A stretch of DNA of 64,000 nucleotides from Geomonas propionica. GTDB taxonomy: Bacteria > Desulfobacterota > Desulfuromonadia > Geobacterales > Geobacteraceae. The position numbers and the translations under genes were made by a program. Positions within the stretch are counted from its first letter, which is position 1. Every line of letters starts with the position of its first letter. The stretch is from NCBI RefSeq assembly GCF_016458235.1, contig NZ_JAEMHK010000003.1, forward strand, positions 310,001 through 374,000, in the 5' to 3' direction. Shown here piece by piece: positions 49,504 to 59,553 of this stretch. Under the pieces are notes generated by a model. It did no database searches and was not told where the DNA came from. It saw only the letters and a program-made list of their open reading frames with translations.

Positions 49504-50289
49504 TTAGCAGTCAGAGAGTTTAATTGAATAAGAATGTGGAGACTTCCTGGCCTGCTTATAAACAACCGGCTTATCCTTCAATATTTGACGGATTGTTAAT
49601 TTGTCTTTTTCAGACATTTGACAACCAAATATTACCCCGATGAGAGCATTGGGATTGTACGGAAAGATACGATCACCAGGCTTATCTTGTCTGCCATTAG
49701 GCTGAACAATCAGGCGATATTCTTGTTCGTATTTCCAATGTTTTGATTTCGTCAGAGTAAATGTTTGAGCAATCCCATTTAGATTGGCCCTGACAAATTC
49801 GCTAAAACGAGGGTAATTGTCTTTATAGACAACTTCGCCACAAAAAAATAATTCACGCAGTTTATTGGCATCAAATTCAAGACAATACCCTTTGTGGTTA
49901 TTGGCATAATGAGACCACATGAGTATATCAGTGTGCGTCTTACTTAGGCATAAAATGCCTAACTCACTGCTCTGCTTCTCAAGAATTTTTCCCCATACGT
50001 CAAATTGTTCAGCAACTTTTTCACGACTTCTATGCTCTCCGCCCTGCAAAACAAGATCAATTTGCTGTTTTCTCTCCTTCGCTGTAAGTTCTGGTCGATT
50101 GACTTCTAAAAAACGATTGAGAAAAAGTCGCCAGTCATTATCGGTCGTACCTTCAAACGAAAACATGTTTTTGCAATCATAGGGGTCATTAAACTCTTGG
50201 GGAGAAGCAAAATAAAATTCACTGTGGATCAGCTCACATAACGAATACTGATTCAAACTTCTGTAGCGATATAATGTCTTAGGCACCAT
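49504..50289 (-). CDS. DUF2971 protein inserted in the BREX operon
   Basis: 261 aa. The DUF2971 layout is clear: KTLYRYRSLN at the start, FYFASPQEFNDPYDC, CLSKTHTDILMWSHYANNHK, then GYCLEFD. The family has no firmly established activity, but its R, W-SHY and E residues have led to speculation about a transferase-like fold. It sits between pglX (3 bp upstream) and pglZ (19 bp downstream), with its own ribosome site AGGAGTTGATGA, so it is co-transcribed with BREX. It may be an accessory effector that backs up BREX. Confidence 0.82.
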   Translation of the reverse strand: MVPKTLYRYRSLNQYSLCELIHSEFYFASPQEFNDPYDCKNMFSFEGTTDNDWRLFLNRFLEVNRPELTAKERKQQIDLVLQGGEHRSREKVAEQFDVWGKILEKQSSELGILCLSKTHTDILMWSHYANNHKGYCLEFDANKLRELFFCGEVVYKDNYPRFSEFVRANLNGIAQTFTLTKSKHWKYEQEYRLIVQPNGRQDKPGDRIFPYNPNALIGVIFGCQMSEKDKLTIRQILKDKPVVYKQARKSPHSYSIKLSDC

Positions 50290-50292
50290 TCA

Positions 50293-53200
50293 TCAACTCC
50301 TACGCCTTCTTCCGCCACCAGCAGCCACTGGGGCTGCAAGTAGCTTCTCCAAAGCATCCTTCACCGTCCGTGATGATCGCTCAGCAACAAATGCATCTAT
50401 CTCATTCTGTGAGACGTCTTTGGGTTGCCACTTTTCGTCTTCGTCCAGTTCCCACAAATCATTCTCAAGGCCGTGTGCAATAGCATGGCTCAAGTCTTTT
50501 CTGCATTTAAGGACTACCCGTTCCGGCCAAAGGTGCATTGCCAGATGGGTCCAGTCATATTCGCCTTTTACCAAAGCATCCCAAATTTGCTTACATTCCT
50601 TCTGCCAAGCTGCAATGTGAGGCACTAATCGCCAGAGCAGGGCAAAGTTGATTAGCACGCCATCGTTTAAATCCGGATTCCAGAGTGGGGCAACCATCGC
50701 GACTTCTTCGCGGAAAGTCTTTAACTCTTCAGTAAGAGTTTCCTGATCAGCGATGAGCTTTCTTTGCCCTGCAGTTGGGCTGTCACCGATCTCAGCACGG
50801 AGTGTTGACAATTTTCGTTCCTCAAGCTGAAGCTTTGGCACCACATAATCATTCAGCACTTTGAAAAGAGTGTCTTTATTGAATCTGTGGTAGTAAAGCC
50901 AGACCGAATAGCCTTTTGATGGGATTGAGAGGCACCAGTAAATCGGCGCCTTTCTGCGACTTTTTGAATAGCGTTTGATGTGCTCGGAAAAAAACTGGGC
51001 TCTGAGCCATGGTCGAATCTCATCAGTGCTCGGCGCAAGAATAGCCAAAACCTTGTCAATTTCTTCAACTGACTTATTTCCCCAGATGGTATTGAACACA
51101 CGCTGGACGCTCGCTTCTATGTCATCAGCGTGTCCCTTGTCTTCAACCAATATTCCGCTCCAAGAAATTTTGAGCGGGTAATCATCTTGGGTAATAGTCG
51201 GAACGCTTATGGAGCCCTTTGCTGGCAGTGTATTCGCATCGGGCCGAGCCCTTAACCACTCGTCACTGACAATTGTATCTGATTGTGCTGGCAATCCATC
51301 AGGTGCAATCAACATCCCTGGAGGGGATGCAGGCAGTGGATCAAATGGCTGGGGAAGTTTTGGTGCGAGAGAAGAGTCCATTGCCATACGCACGTCCCAT
51401 CGCCCATAGCAGCAGCCGACGCAGTAGGACATGAAGCCGAATGCCTTTTCTTCAGGAGTTTGCTGAATAAGCTCAATGACAGCTTCATCATCGGAATCTT
51501 CATCTTCACCAGGATCGTCATCGGCTTCAGTATCAGGTGAAGTTGAACGGATCTGGACAGCCTCCCGAATATCTCGCTCAAGGTCATATAGCTGATCGGG
51601 ATCAAGATGGAAGGCTTCTGCAACCTTAGCTTCCAAAGTTCTTCCGAGTAATGAGTAGAGATCCCATGCTGTTGAATCATTTTCAGGAGATTGTATCCAG
51701 GCAGGGATTGTGAATTCCTGGAATGGTTCATACCCTTGAATCACCGCTCGACGCGTGTTGACCTGTTCATCTACAATTGCTTTAATTTCATTGATTGTAG
51801 CTTTCGGTAAATCAGTTAGTGGCAGATTCTGTACCATGCTGGCTTGAAACTTTGGACGAGCAAACATTTCGCCACTAAATCTGGCAACTGCACTTCCAAT
51901 GTTTGAGGCACAAATCCCAAGAACTGTATATTCCTCACCAGAATCAGGGAATATCTGCGCTCTTCCTGCCGTTGGAATCACGCCAGAAGGGACCAGATAA
52001 GGGACGAGCCTGGTGGAGCGGAGCATATAGCTGAAGCCTGGCTCCAGATAATATGATTCGTTCTGGGGTCTTGACCGTATTTTCCCTTTATCATCAGCAA
52101 AGTTTTTTATTTCAAAACCATTGCTATTCCAGTTTACAGCCAAGGTAATAGGTGAAAACCACGGTGCAGCGGATTCTGTTTTGGAAAAAGGAACCCACAT
52201 CCCTTTATCTTCAAGTTCATAAAGACATCTTTGTCGTAATGACCCCCCTTTTCTGTCAAACGTAATGGGTTGAGGAACAATTTTAGAGTTAGGGATTTCC
52301 CATAACAGGCGAAGATGCCGGTTGTCTTCACCAGTTTGAAGACCAACGCGGATTGAAGCCTTATTTCCTTCAAGTTGCGGAAAGTCTCCAAGCGTCTGTA
52401 TTGTTTCATCCATCACCCAATACGCATAAGGAGAGCCCTTCAATCGACTGAACTCCTCTGGAGCAATAAGGAAAACCCGCTCTGATGCTTGGCCTTGGCG
52501 TATGCTCTCAACTTCTGCCTTGAGTACATCATCCTTGTTATCTTCAAGCAAAGCTCGAATAAAGTCAGACTCTGAAGAATTTCTCGTTCCTTTCGAAATT
52601 ACATAGGTTGCTGTTTCAACCATTGCATCAAGAACACCATCTCCCAGATCGGCCAATAGCGATACATACCCGTCATGCCCAAGTACGTTGGTTCTCAATC
52701 CAGCAAATGAACCCAGGAAAAACGGCGTCCGACTCGAAATAGCGGCTACTTTGCCGTCCGCATGCGTCATACCAAGCATGCGCTCGATAAAGTTGGCAAG
52801 CAAATCCCCTTTGGTACGAAAATAAATCGAATCAATATAAGATTTTGAGGCTTTGCTCGATGCACCAAATGGTGGATTCATCAGTACTACATCGAATTTC
52901 TTCCGGCATAGATCGACAAAGGCAAAACCACGTTCAGCATCATCTGCAAATAATCGCCTTTTCAAACCTGTTTCATCAGTGGCACTTTTTGCAAAACTAT
53001 GGAGTGCATTTATCAGGAGTTGCTCGGTCTTATCCCAGAATTGCTCTTCGCTGATGTCTGATACGTCAAATAACGTCAACTGGGCTTGGACCTTGCCCCC
53101 CATTTCCTTCTCAGAAAAAAGCAGTTGATTCCCTTTCTTGTCTACGGCCTGCTTATACTCTCGTTGCCAGACATCTTTAGCCTCGGCAATCGCATCATTG

Positions 53201-54612
53201 ATCTCTTCCTCGATTTTGAGTAGAGACCCTGCTTCTCCTGCCAGCTGCATCTTTTTGAATACCACCATCACAAGCTGACCAAGAATCTTGGGTGTAAGTC
53301 CAGAGACAAATTCCTCCAGTAGCTCAGGTTGACCAGGCATTGGTTCAGCAACGACAAAATTGGTTTTTTTGATGCTTGGCCGCTGATCACGCGCAATCCC
53401 AAAGTCATTATATGAGCGTTGGGCTCTCATCCAGAGTGACAAGGATGCTATCTGTGCTGCACGAGGATCAATATCGATCCCGTGCAGATTATGCTGAAGT
53501 ATCAGGCTGGGGATGGCGTGTCGCAACGCTTCGATATTAGAATAATCTTTGCGAAGTGAATTCCCGGTAGTCTCTGATGAAACCGCTGAATCATCCTTCC
53601 AGGCCTCCTCATAGATTATCTGCAAGAGGTCAAACCCGTATAGCAGGAAGTGTCCAGATCCGCCTGCAGGATCGAGAACCTTGATGTCGCGCGGGTCTTT
53701 CTTTTTTCTGAAGGGTATATATGTTGGTTGTTTGAGAAGATCTGATTGGCTAACCCCAGATTTCTGAACATTATCTGGAGCCGTTTCTCCGCATTTCAGA
53801 AATATTTCTGAGGGGCGGCGAACCATATACGTGCAGATATTAGTGAGATTGGTGCTGCCATGCATCATCTCATACCAGATACGGCCCAGCGTATTGTCAG
53901 TTAGAAACTCGACCACATAACGAGGGGTGAAAAACTGATTGCGAACTGCTAGTTCACGGGTATTGCGCGGGGATCGTGAAGCTTTTCGCATTGCTTCACG
54001 TTCTTCTTTGGGGTTGAAATATTGATAGACCCAGCCGATGGTTTCATCAGCATCCCATACTGATCCCAGTTCATTATTGTTGAGTAGTTGCAGTAATTCA
54101 TTGAACGCTAAACGGCGCGGCCACAGCAGGCTTGCCACATCCCGCCTGTCAAAAAGAACTTTAACCTCGTTCCCAATCTCATCAAACAGGCACTCCAGAT
54201 ACAACCGGTATCCCTTGTCGGGTAAAGAGGCTAATCCTGGCGCCAAACCAGTGAACTCTTTGAAACCGGCAGACTGGTCACCGTTTGAGATACACTGCTG
54301 GACAAGCTTGCGAGCTTCAAGCATTTTAAGAGCTACAAATCGGTTAAGTGTGGTAAAAGCTGCTTCCCTCAGATAATCATTAATCGCATCAGTGGGGTTT
54401 AATCCCCCTGCTTGTTTGTGCTGAATTGCAGCTACTATCTTCTCTCTCGTCAGGCGCTGTTGTGCATCAAGGTGCCCCCCCGGCTGAGGCGCTATTGTGC
54501 CATCTTGGAGGATGTCATAGATTCCTTCCAGCTGCTTCGAATACTCATGTTCCAATAGTCTGCGTGCAGCCTGAGTTGCCCGCTGCAGAGCATTGCGTGT
54601 TTCTTTATCCAT
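50293..54612 (-). CDS. pglX: BREX adenine-specific DNA methyltransferase PglX
   Basis: 1439 aa, longer than typical type I PglX (about 1200). Methyltransferase motifs: SAM-binding DPAGGSGHF (Asp314) and catalytic NPPFG (Asn579), the gamma-class N6-adenine pattern. A target-recognition region follows. Residues about 1040-1065 are strongly acidic (DTEADDDPGEDEDSDDEAV), and a C-terminal ~350-residue part may be the added length. PglX marks host DNA at a non-palindromic site so that BREX can recognise unmodified phage DNA. It lies 20 bp after brxC. The target sequence cannot be predicted. Confidence 0.94.
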   Translation of the reverse strand: MDKETRNALQRATQAARRLLEHEYSKQLEGIYDILQDGTIAPQPGGHLDAQQRLTREKIVAAIQHKQAGGLNPTDAINDYLREAAFTTLNRFVALKMLEARKLVQQCISNGDQSAGFKEFTGLAPGLASLPDKGYRLYLECLFDEIGNEVKVLFDRRDVASLLWPRRLAFNELLQLLNNNELGSVWDADETIGWVYQYFNPKEEREAMRKASRSPRNTRELAVRNQFFTPRYVVEFLTDNTLGRIWYEMMHGSTNLTNICTYMVRRPSEIFLKCGETAPDNVQKSGVSQSDLLKQPTYIPFRKKKDPRDIKVLDPAGGSGHFLLYGFDLLQIIYEEAWKDDSAVSSETTGNSLRKDYSNIEALRHAIPSLILQHNLHGIDIDPRAAQIASLSLWMRAQRSYNDFGIARDQRPSIKKTNFVVAEPMPGQPELLEEFVSGLTPKILGQLVMVVFKKMQLAGEAGSLLKIEEEINDAIAEAKDVWQREYKQAVDKKGNQLLFSEKEMGGKVQAQLTLFDVSDISEEQFWDKTEQLLINALHSFAKSATDETGLKRRLFADDAERGFAFVDLCRKKFDVVLMNPPFGASSKASKSYIDSIYFRTKGDLLANFIERMLGMTHADGKVAAISSRTPFFLGSFAGLRTNVLGHDGYVSLLADLGDGVLDAMVETATYVISKGTRNSSESDFIRALLEDNKDDVLKAEVESIRQGQASERVFLIAPEEFSRLKGSPYAYWVMDETIQTLGDFPQLEGNKASIRVGLQTGEDNRHLRLLWEIPNSKIVPQPITFDRKGGSLRQRCLYELEDKGMWVPFSKTESAAPWFSPITLAVNWNSNGFEIKNFADDKGKIRSRPQNESYYLEPGFSYMLRSTRLVPYLVPSGVIPTAGRAQIFPDSGEEYTVLGICASNIGSAVARFSGEMFARPKFQASMVQNLPLTDLPKATINEIKAIVDEQVNTRRAVIQGYEPFQEFTIPAWIQSPENDSTAWDLYSLLGRTLEAKVAEAFHLDPDQLYDLERDIREAVQIRSTSPDTEADDDPGEDEDSDDEAVIELIQQTPEEKAFGFMSYCVGCCYGRWDVRMAMDSSLAPKLPQPFDPLPASPPGMLIAPDGLPAQSDTIVSDEWLRARPDANTLPAKGSISVPTITQDDYPLKISWSGILVEDKGHADDIEASVQRVFNTIWGNKSVEEIDKVLAILAPSTDEIRPWLRAQFFSEHIKRYSKSRRKAPIYWCLSIPSKGYSVWLYYHRFNKDTLFKVLNDYVVPKLQLEERKLSTLRAEIGDSPTAGQRKLIADQETLTEELKTFREEVAMVAPLWNPDLNDGVLINFALLWRLVPHIAAWQKECKQIWDALVKGEYDWTHLAMHLWPERVVLKCRKDLSHAIAHGLENDLWELDEDEKWQPKDVSQNEIDAFVAERSSRTVKDALEKLLAAPVAAGGGRRRRS

Positions 54613-54632
54613 AGTTGATTCCTATTTGATTC

Positions 54633-57600
54633 CTATTGAACCAGAATCTTTTTCCCTTCGCCGATCAGGCGGGCACATTCATCACGCAGTCCTGCAAGTG
54701 CTGCATCCAACTGTTCCTCAGATTCAATGCCACCTTTAAAGAAATCGCCGACTACGAGCTTGACCAGACGATTCCCTTCAAGCAGCTTCATCATTTCCTC
54801 AATGGCGCTGTTAAGCCTAGAGCTGCAAGCTGCAACATCGGCCCTTAATTCAGGTACGGTGATTCCGTTAACTTCCTTACTGGTTCGGGATGTAAGCGGT
54901 TCAGAGATCCGTTGTTGTTGAGTTTCATCCAATTGCTCCCATCCAGGGGCCACAGATAATTTTTCATATGCAGCGGTGTATTCATCAGCGCGAGAGTTAA
55001 TCGCCTGCTGATAACGATTGTTGTATTCTGCAGCGAGGTCACGCGTATTCTGGTCAATCTCTGCTATATGTTGATAGAACCGTTCTCTGCCAAGCAGGTC
55101 ATCGAGTGAATCAGCTTTTTTGAGTATTTCTTCTGCAACGTCTCCTTCTGACCGAAGGAATGGCACAGAGCCATTCATTACCTGACGCGCACTCTTGACA
55201 ATCGCAATCTGAGGCTCTTCAATCGCATCTCTGATCTCGTTAGCTCTTTTGATTGCTTCTTTGATTTGTGCATAGCTGCCGTTGAAAGACGTTATGGCAG
55301 TGCTCTGCTTGCTGGTGCGTATGGCACGGATTTGGCCGAGTGCTTCTTCCAGTATGGTTGAACCGGGGAGGCTATTGGATACCAGCAGCGTGAATACTTC
55401 CTGCATCTGCTCCTCATAAGTTGGAAGTTCCCGCTGGATAGTATCTGCTACTACTCCTTGTTCAAGCTCAGTTATCTCTTTGCCAAAAACATTTTTGAAA
55501 GCATCGGCTGCTTTGAGACAATCTTCGAAAGTAACTTCGGATACTTTAGGGCGGAAGGATGCGGATCTGAAGGTGTTGTTGTTGGTGAAAGTGTTCTTTG
55601 CTTCGATACTGAGGGCAGATTCAATGGTCTGCCCTTTGCTGGTAGCTTCAATTTTACCTGAGCGTAAGAGTGAAACCGTGAACAGACGAACAATGTCGAA
55701 GTCCCATCCAAACGGTTCTCTTGCAAACTCTTCTTCAAGGAACTTGCCACTGGCAACTTCACCATAACTCGTTTTGTTGTGGATTTTTGTCAATACTTCA
55801 TAGAGCGGGCCACTATCAGTTTTAAAAACAGGAACCCCTTTCTGATCTTCAAGGAGACTCAGAGTATTGAAGACCGTTGGCAATCCGTGGAGATTCTGTA
55901 CTTCCATCAGTGCTTTTAGGTCATTGGCCTGTATCTTTGCTGCTGCTTCCGCAAAGCGGTCATAGACCATTGGCAATGCCGTTCCGAGTAGCTTTTCAGC
56001 TTCAGGCTTTACTTCATTGCTGCCTGCACCGGGGCTGCGGTCATTGCCACGAAAGTAGACCGAGCCACTTAGAAGCGCTGTTTTCAGCAGTCGCTTCAGT
56101 TCATCAAGATGGCGGTTATGGCGCCTCTTTTCCTCGGTAACAAGAACGCCTTCGTCCTTTGTCTGGACACTTCGCTCTTTACGAGAAAGGATTTCCTTTG
56201 AACGATATACTTCTGCCATTTCCCGCTCGATAGCAGGAGTAAGAGCACCAAGCCAGAAGACCTTCATCTCTTCCTTCTGACTGCGCCCCCTTAGTTCAGA
56301 TTGCTGTGCAGTGTAATCTGCACCTTCTTCAGCAAAATACATCTGCACCATGATTTCACCATCAAGAACCAGCTTGTCATCAAGTGAAAGCCCGGCTTTG
56401 AACATCTTAGTGCTGTGCAGATTGTAGCTTGGTTGCGGTGTCCAAAAGCCTTTAACAGTTTCAGAGTAAACACGCTTGGCTTCACCTGGCTGGGGGGTAA
56501 GCCCAGCTCTTTGCCGCTCCCAATCGTCCTCTGCAGGGGTTGGAATTCTAAAACCATCATCGCCATGGCGAACCATGTGTGATTTCACAAGAGCATCAAG
56601 GGCTTCTCTAACCTCAACCAGCTTTGAATCTGCACCTACGCCTGGATACAGAGATGCAGCAATATTCTCGGGTGTCCGATGAATACTTTTTACAAACTGA
56701 AGCAGACAAATGGCTTTTGCCACAGGTTGAGCGAAAGGATGGGATACCTTATGCTTGATATCGGCTATCCGTCCTCTTATTTCACTACTGATATTGCCTT
56801 CCACCAGATCATAAATCAGGTCCACAGACGCAAGAGCCCCCAGTTCTTTTCCCGCAAGATTGACAGCAGGATTGATAAGTAGCTGCTGGGCAAGCTTGAT
56901 GATAGTTCGGTTCGCTCCACCTACATGCTTACTGGCGCCACCCTGCATACGCAGGCCCGAAACAACCTGAATGATAAAATCCACCTGATAGGGGAGCAGC
57001 GGATAGAGATCCATGAATCTCTCCGCGTCCAATGTTGGCAGCTGAATATCTGCTGTCAGGCGGGAGTGGGCTTCCAAGGCACCACGGTTGTCTTCAAAGA
57101 GCTTTCTAAGATTCGGTTCTACTTCCGATTTCTTGGAAAGTACTCTCTTGCTAGTAACCTCGGAAATATCTGAAGGTTCGAGGTGTACCTGGATCTCTTG
57201 GGGGAAACGATCCATGAGGCGTGCAAGTTCAACCCGGCGATCATCGAGACCACCGACAAGCTCGGTCAGCTTTTCCTGTGAGGTAACGATGAGCCACATC
57301 TTGCCGCGTCCGACACGGCCAAGATTTTGCACAACGGCCTGCAGATCAAGCATCTTCTGGACGTCTCGTGCGACAAACTGCCCAACCTCATCAATGACAA
57401 ACACCAAACTGCACTCTGGCTTGTGGCGTTCCATAAGAGACTTGCACCGTTCAGCCAGCCAACCGGGAGTGATATCGGCTCTGCCTTTAGCCCCTTTTAC
57501 CCATGAATCAGCAGCAGGGTAAGTGCCAGGTTCCATATCGCTCATGACTTTACTGGCTTTCCCAAGGGCCATCATGACGAGGTTTTTCTTGTCGTCCCAT

Positions 57601-58175
57601 TGCTCACCAGGGAAAAGTGCTGCGTAGCGGCTCTTGAAGTCAGATAAGCGTCCTTCCTCTTCAAGGTTTATTTCCAGTTCTGCAAGATCCAGATCTTTTG
57701 CATACCCAAGGCTTTCCAGGAACAGGCGATACATGATTTCCGTAATGGTCTGGTTTCCTGAACGGATACCACGGTCAGTAGAAACATCAAAGATTACGGC
57801 GTGTGTAGGTATTTTTTCGTTGATCTGCGTTAGGAGTAATTTGATTTTGTCATTGCTGCTTCGCTCACCGATGAGAGTTCCTGCTTGCTTGCCCGATATG
57901 ATACGGTTTGAAAGGCCAAGACCGAGCATCTTTGCAAAACTTGACTTACCTGAACCAAAAAAGCCTGACACCCAAACACCGATGCCTTCGTGTGGTTTGT
58001 TTGGAGTTTCCCAATATCTGTCAATTATGCGGGTAAAAGACGCTCGGATCGCATCCGTGAAGACATATTCTCTAATCTCCTCATAGATAATCTGCTCATC
58101 GGACTGGTCTACCTTGATGACCTCTTCGATGCGTCTGTCAACCTGCTGGGCAAATATGGATGAAATCAGCGCCAT
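54633..58175 (-). CDS. brxC: BREX ATPase BrxC
   Basis: 1180 aa. P-loop VSGFFGSGKSSFAKMLGLGL (71-78 is the Walker A core), Walker B LVFIDEVGQF, and a long helical remainder (ELARLMDRFPQEIQVHLEPS etc.), the DUF6079/BrxC layout. BrxC is a large AAA-type ATPase that assembles with BrxB, PglZ and PglX in the BREX complex. CGGAGAAATAAC precedes the ATG, 14 bp after brxB. Length is normal for the family. Confidence 0.93.
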   Translation of the reverse strand: MALISSIFAQQVDRRIEEVIKVDQSDEQIIYEEIREYVFTDAIRASFTRIIDRYWETPNKPHEGIGVWVSGFFGSGKSSFAKMLGLGLSNRIISGKQAGTLIGERSSNDKIKLLLTQINEKIPTHAVIFDVSTDRGIRSGNQTITEIMYRLFLESLGYAKDLDLAELEINLEEEGRLSDFKSRYAALFPGEQWDDKKNLVMMALGKASKVMSDMEPGTYPAADSWVKGAKGRADITPGWLAERCKSLMERHKPECSLVFVIDEVGQFVARDVQKMLDLQAVVQNLGRVGRGKMWLIVTSQEKLTELVGGLDDRRVELARLMDRFPQEIQVHLEPSDISEVTSKRVLSKKSEVEPNLRKLFEDNRGALEAHSRLTADIQLPTLDAERFMDLYPLLPYQVDFIIQVVSGLRMQGGASKHVGGANRTIIKLAQQLLINPAVNLAGKELGALASVDLIYDLVEGNISSEIRGRIADIKHKVSHPFAQPVAKAICLLQFVKSIHRTPENIAASLYPGVGADSKLVEVREALDALVKSHMVRHGDDGFRIPTPAEDDWERQRAGLTPQPGEAKRVYSETVKGFWTPQPSYNLHSTKMFKAGLSLDDKLVLDGEIMVQMYFAEEGADYTAQQSELRGRSQKEEMKVFWLGALTPAIEREMAEVYRSKEILSRKERSVQTKDEGVLVTEEKRRHNRHLDELKRLLKTALLSGSVYFRGNDRSPGAGSNEVKPEAEKLLGTALPMVYDRFAEAAAKIQANDLKALMEVQNLHGLPTVFNTLSLLEDQKGVPVFKTDSGPLYEVLTKIHNKTSYGEVASGKFLEEEFAREPFGWDFDIVRLFTVSLLRSGKIEATSKGQTIESALSIEAKNTFTNNNTFRSASFRPKVSEVTFEDCLKAADAFKNVFGKEITELEQGVVADTIQRELPTYEEQMQEVFTLLVSNSLPGSTILEEALGQIRAIRTSKQSTAITSFNGSYAQIKEAIKRANEIRDAIEEPQIAIVKSARQVMNGSVPFLRSEGDVAEEILKKADSLDDLLGRERFYQHIAEIDQNTRDLAAEYNNRYQQAINSRADEYTAAYEKLSVAPGWEQLDETQQQRISEPLTSRTSKEVNGITVPELRADVAACSSRLNSAIEEMMKLLEGNRLVKLVVGDFFKGGIESEEQLDAALAGLRDECARLIGEGKKILVQ

Positions 58176-58189
58176 GTTATTTCTCCGAA

Positions 58190-58765
58190 TTAGAAGATCT
58201 TGGGACGATAGTTGTGTTCTGCGTCAAGAATACCCATGAATTTTAGTCCAGCTGCACCGTCAATCACTCCTGGGTAGAAGAGGATTGCGGGTACAAATAC
58301 TTTGCCCTGCAGTTTTTCAAGCAAAGATGACGTGCGGTAGATTGGAAATAGCGCACCGGCTCTGACTATGAAAACAATATCCTTTGAAGCTGTCGCATCG
58401 CTTGGAATACGCTCTGCGACCAGGTCAGGAAGAGGTTGGTTAACGCTGATCACTTCATGTGCGGTTTCAATGGCTGCTTCCAAGCCCATGATCCGCTCAT
58501 TTTCAATGAACTCCGACTTCGATATCTCAGAATCAAGTGCGTTGTGGAGGCACTCCGCCAGAGATATAACGGTAACACGTTTACCGATCTGTTCGAGCCT
58601 GGTCTTGAGCAGGGTGATCTCGTTTCGTAACGGGAACTCCTCTTCAGGCGGGTACCAGAAAATGGCATAAGGCATATCGTGATAAGCGCTTAACTTTTCA
58701 CGGGGGTCTGCCATTGCAAGAATGGGCTCCAAGCCGTCTTTAAGCCTTTTCTTCCATTCACTCAT
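58190..58765 (-). CDS. brxB: BREX protein BrxB (DUF1788)
   Basis: 191 aa. The DUF1788 pattern is clear: PYAIFWYPPEEEFPLRNEIT, then LTLL-type helix, VFIVRAGALFPIYRTSSLLE, and the family ending PAILFYPG..DG..GLKFMGI. BrxB binds other BREX subunits; no enzymatic activity is known. Its start overlaps the brxA stop by 8 bp, so it is translationally coupled. Confidence 0.92.
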   Translation of the reverse strand: MSEWKKRLKDGLEPILAMADPREKLSAYHDMPYAIFWYPPEEEFPLRNEITLLKTRLEQIGKRVTVISLAECLHNALDSEISKSEFIENERIMGLEAAIETAHEVISVNQPLPDLVAERIPSDATASKDIVFIVRAGALFPIYRTSSLLEKLQGKVFVPAILFYPGVIDGAAGLKFMGILDAEHNYRPKIF

Positions 58766-59546
58766 TATTAATCAGCCTCTCGACGTATTCATGTAAGGAT
58801 TTGCACGGAAGGTTCAGGTGCACAAGGCTTCCTGCCATTTCGAAATTGACCTGTTGGTACTGGTGCAACTCCATCAATTCATGCTCTACCTGACTTGGTG
58901 ACATGAGGAACAGTCGCCACTCTGGTGCATCAATGATATTTCTGGGATTTTCTTCGCGGTCTGAAAGCGAATAAAGGATAAAAAGGAAACTTTCCTGAGA
59001 CAGGTGATAATTGTTGAACTGGCGAGTTGCAGCCCCTGTGAGTTGGTCAAAATCAGCTGACATCCTGAGCAGGTCGCGGGCAGCCCTCAACGTTCCATAT
59101 GCACTTAACTCACCACCGGATGCTATCTGGCCAGATGTGAGCTCCGTGACAAACGGGACGACATCTTCGGTGCGGATCAGATAAGTTCCATCCTGGAAAG
59201 CAGGGTATAGCCACTCAAGCGCAAATCGATAATACAACTCATCGATAGCGGCGAGATGCCATAACAGACAAGGTTTCCATCTGGACAACTCAAAGCCTGC
59301 TTTTGCCAGTTGTATTAGAGGGGAGAGGTGATGCTGGTTAGAAAATCTTGTGGACAGCGTTGCAGTTATTTCCCGAAGCCAGCTTTGGTTGTGGGCGCCC
59401 CAGATATTTGATTCCCGAAGAATTGATAGATTGTCAGCAAAGTTCTTGGACAGGTCCCAAAGTTGAAACGCAGAGTATGTCTCTTCTATCAAAGCACCTT
59501 TACGAATCAGTCGGGTCGATATTTTCCGTTTAGTAGCTTTATTCAT
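58758..59546 (-). CDS. brxA: BREX protein BrxA (DUF1819)
   Basis: 262 aa. DUF1819 signature: KISTRLIRKGALIEETYSAF at the N-terminus, ANQLAKAGFELSRWKPCLLW-like helices, then GTLRAARDLLRMSADFDQL. BrxA is a small DNA-binding, NusB-like helical protein required in many BREX systems. Situated 7 bp after brxE and overlapping brxB. The length is above the ~200 aa of many homologues. Confidence 0.85.
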   Translation of the reverse strand: MNKATKRKISTRLIRKGALIEETYSAFQLWDLSKNFADNLSILRESNIWGAHNQSWLREITATLSTRFSNQHHLSPLIQLAKAGFELSRWKPCLLWHLAAIDELYYRFALEWLYPAFQDGTYLIRTEDVVPFVTELTSGQIASGGELSAYGTLRAARDLLRMSADFDQLTGAATRQFNNYHLSQESFLFILYSLSDREENPRNIIDAPEWRLFLMSPSQVEHELMELHQYQQVNFEMAGSLVHLNLPCKSLHEYVERLINNE

Positions 59547-59553
59547 TCCCGCG

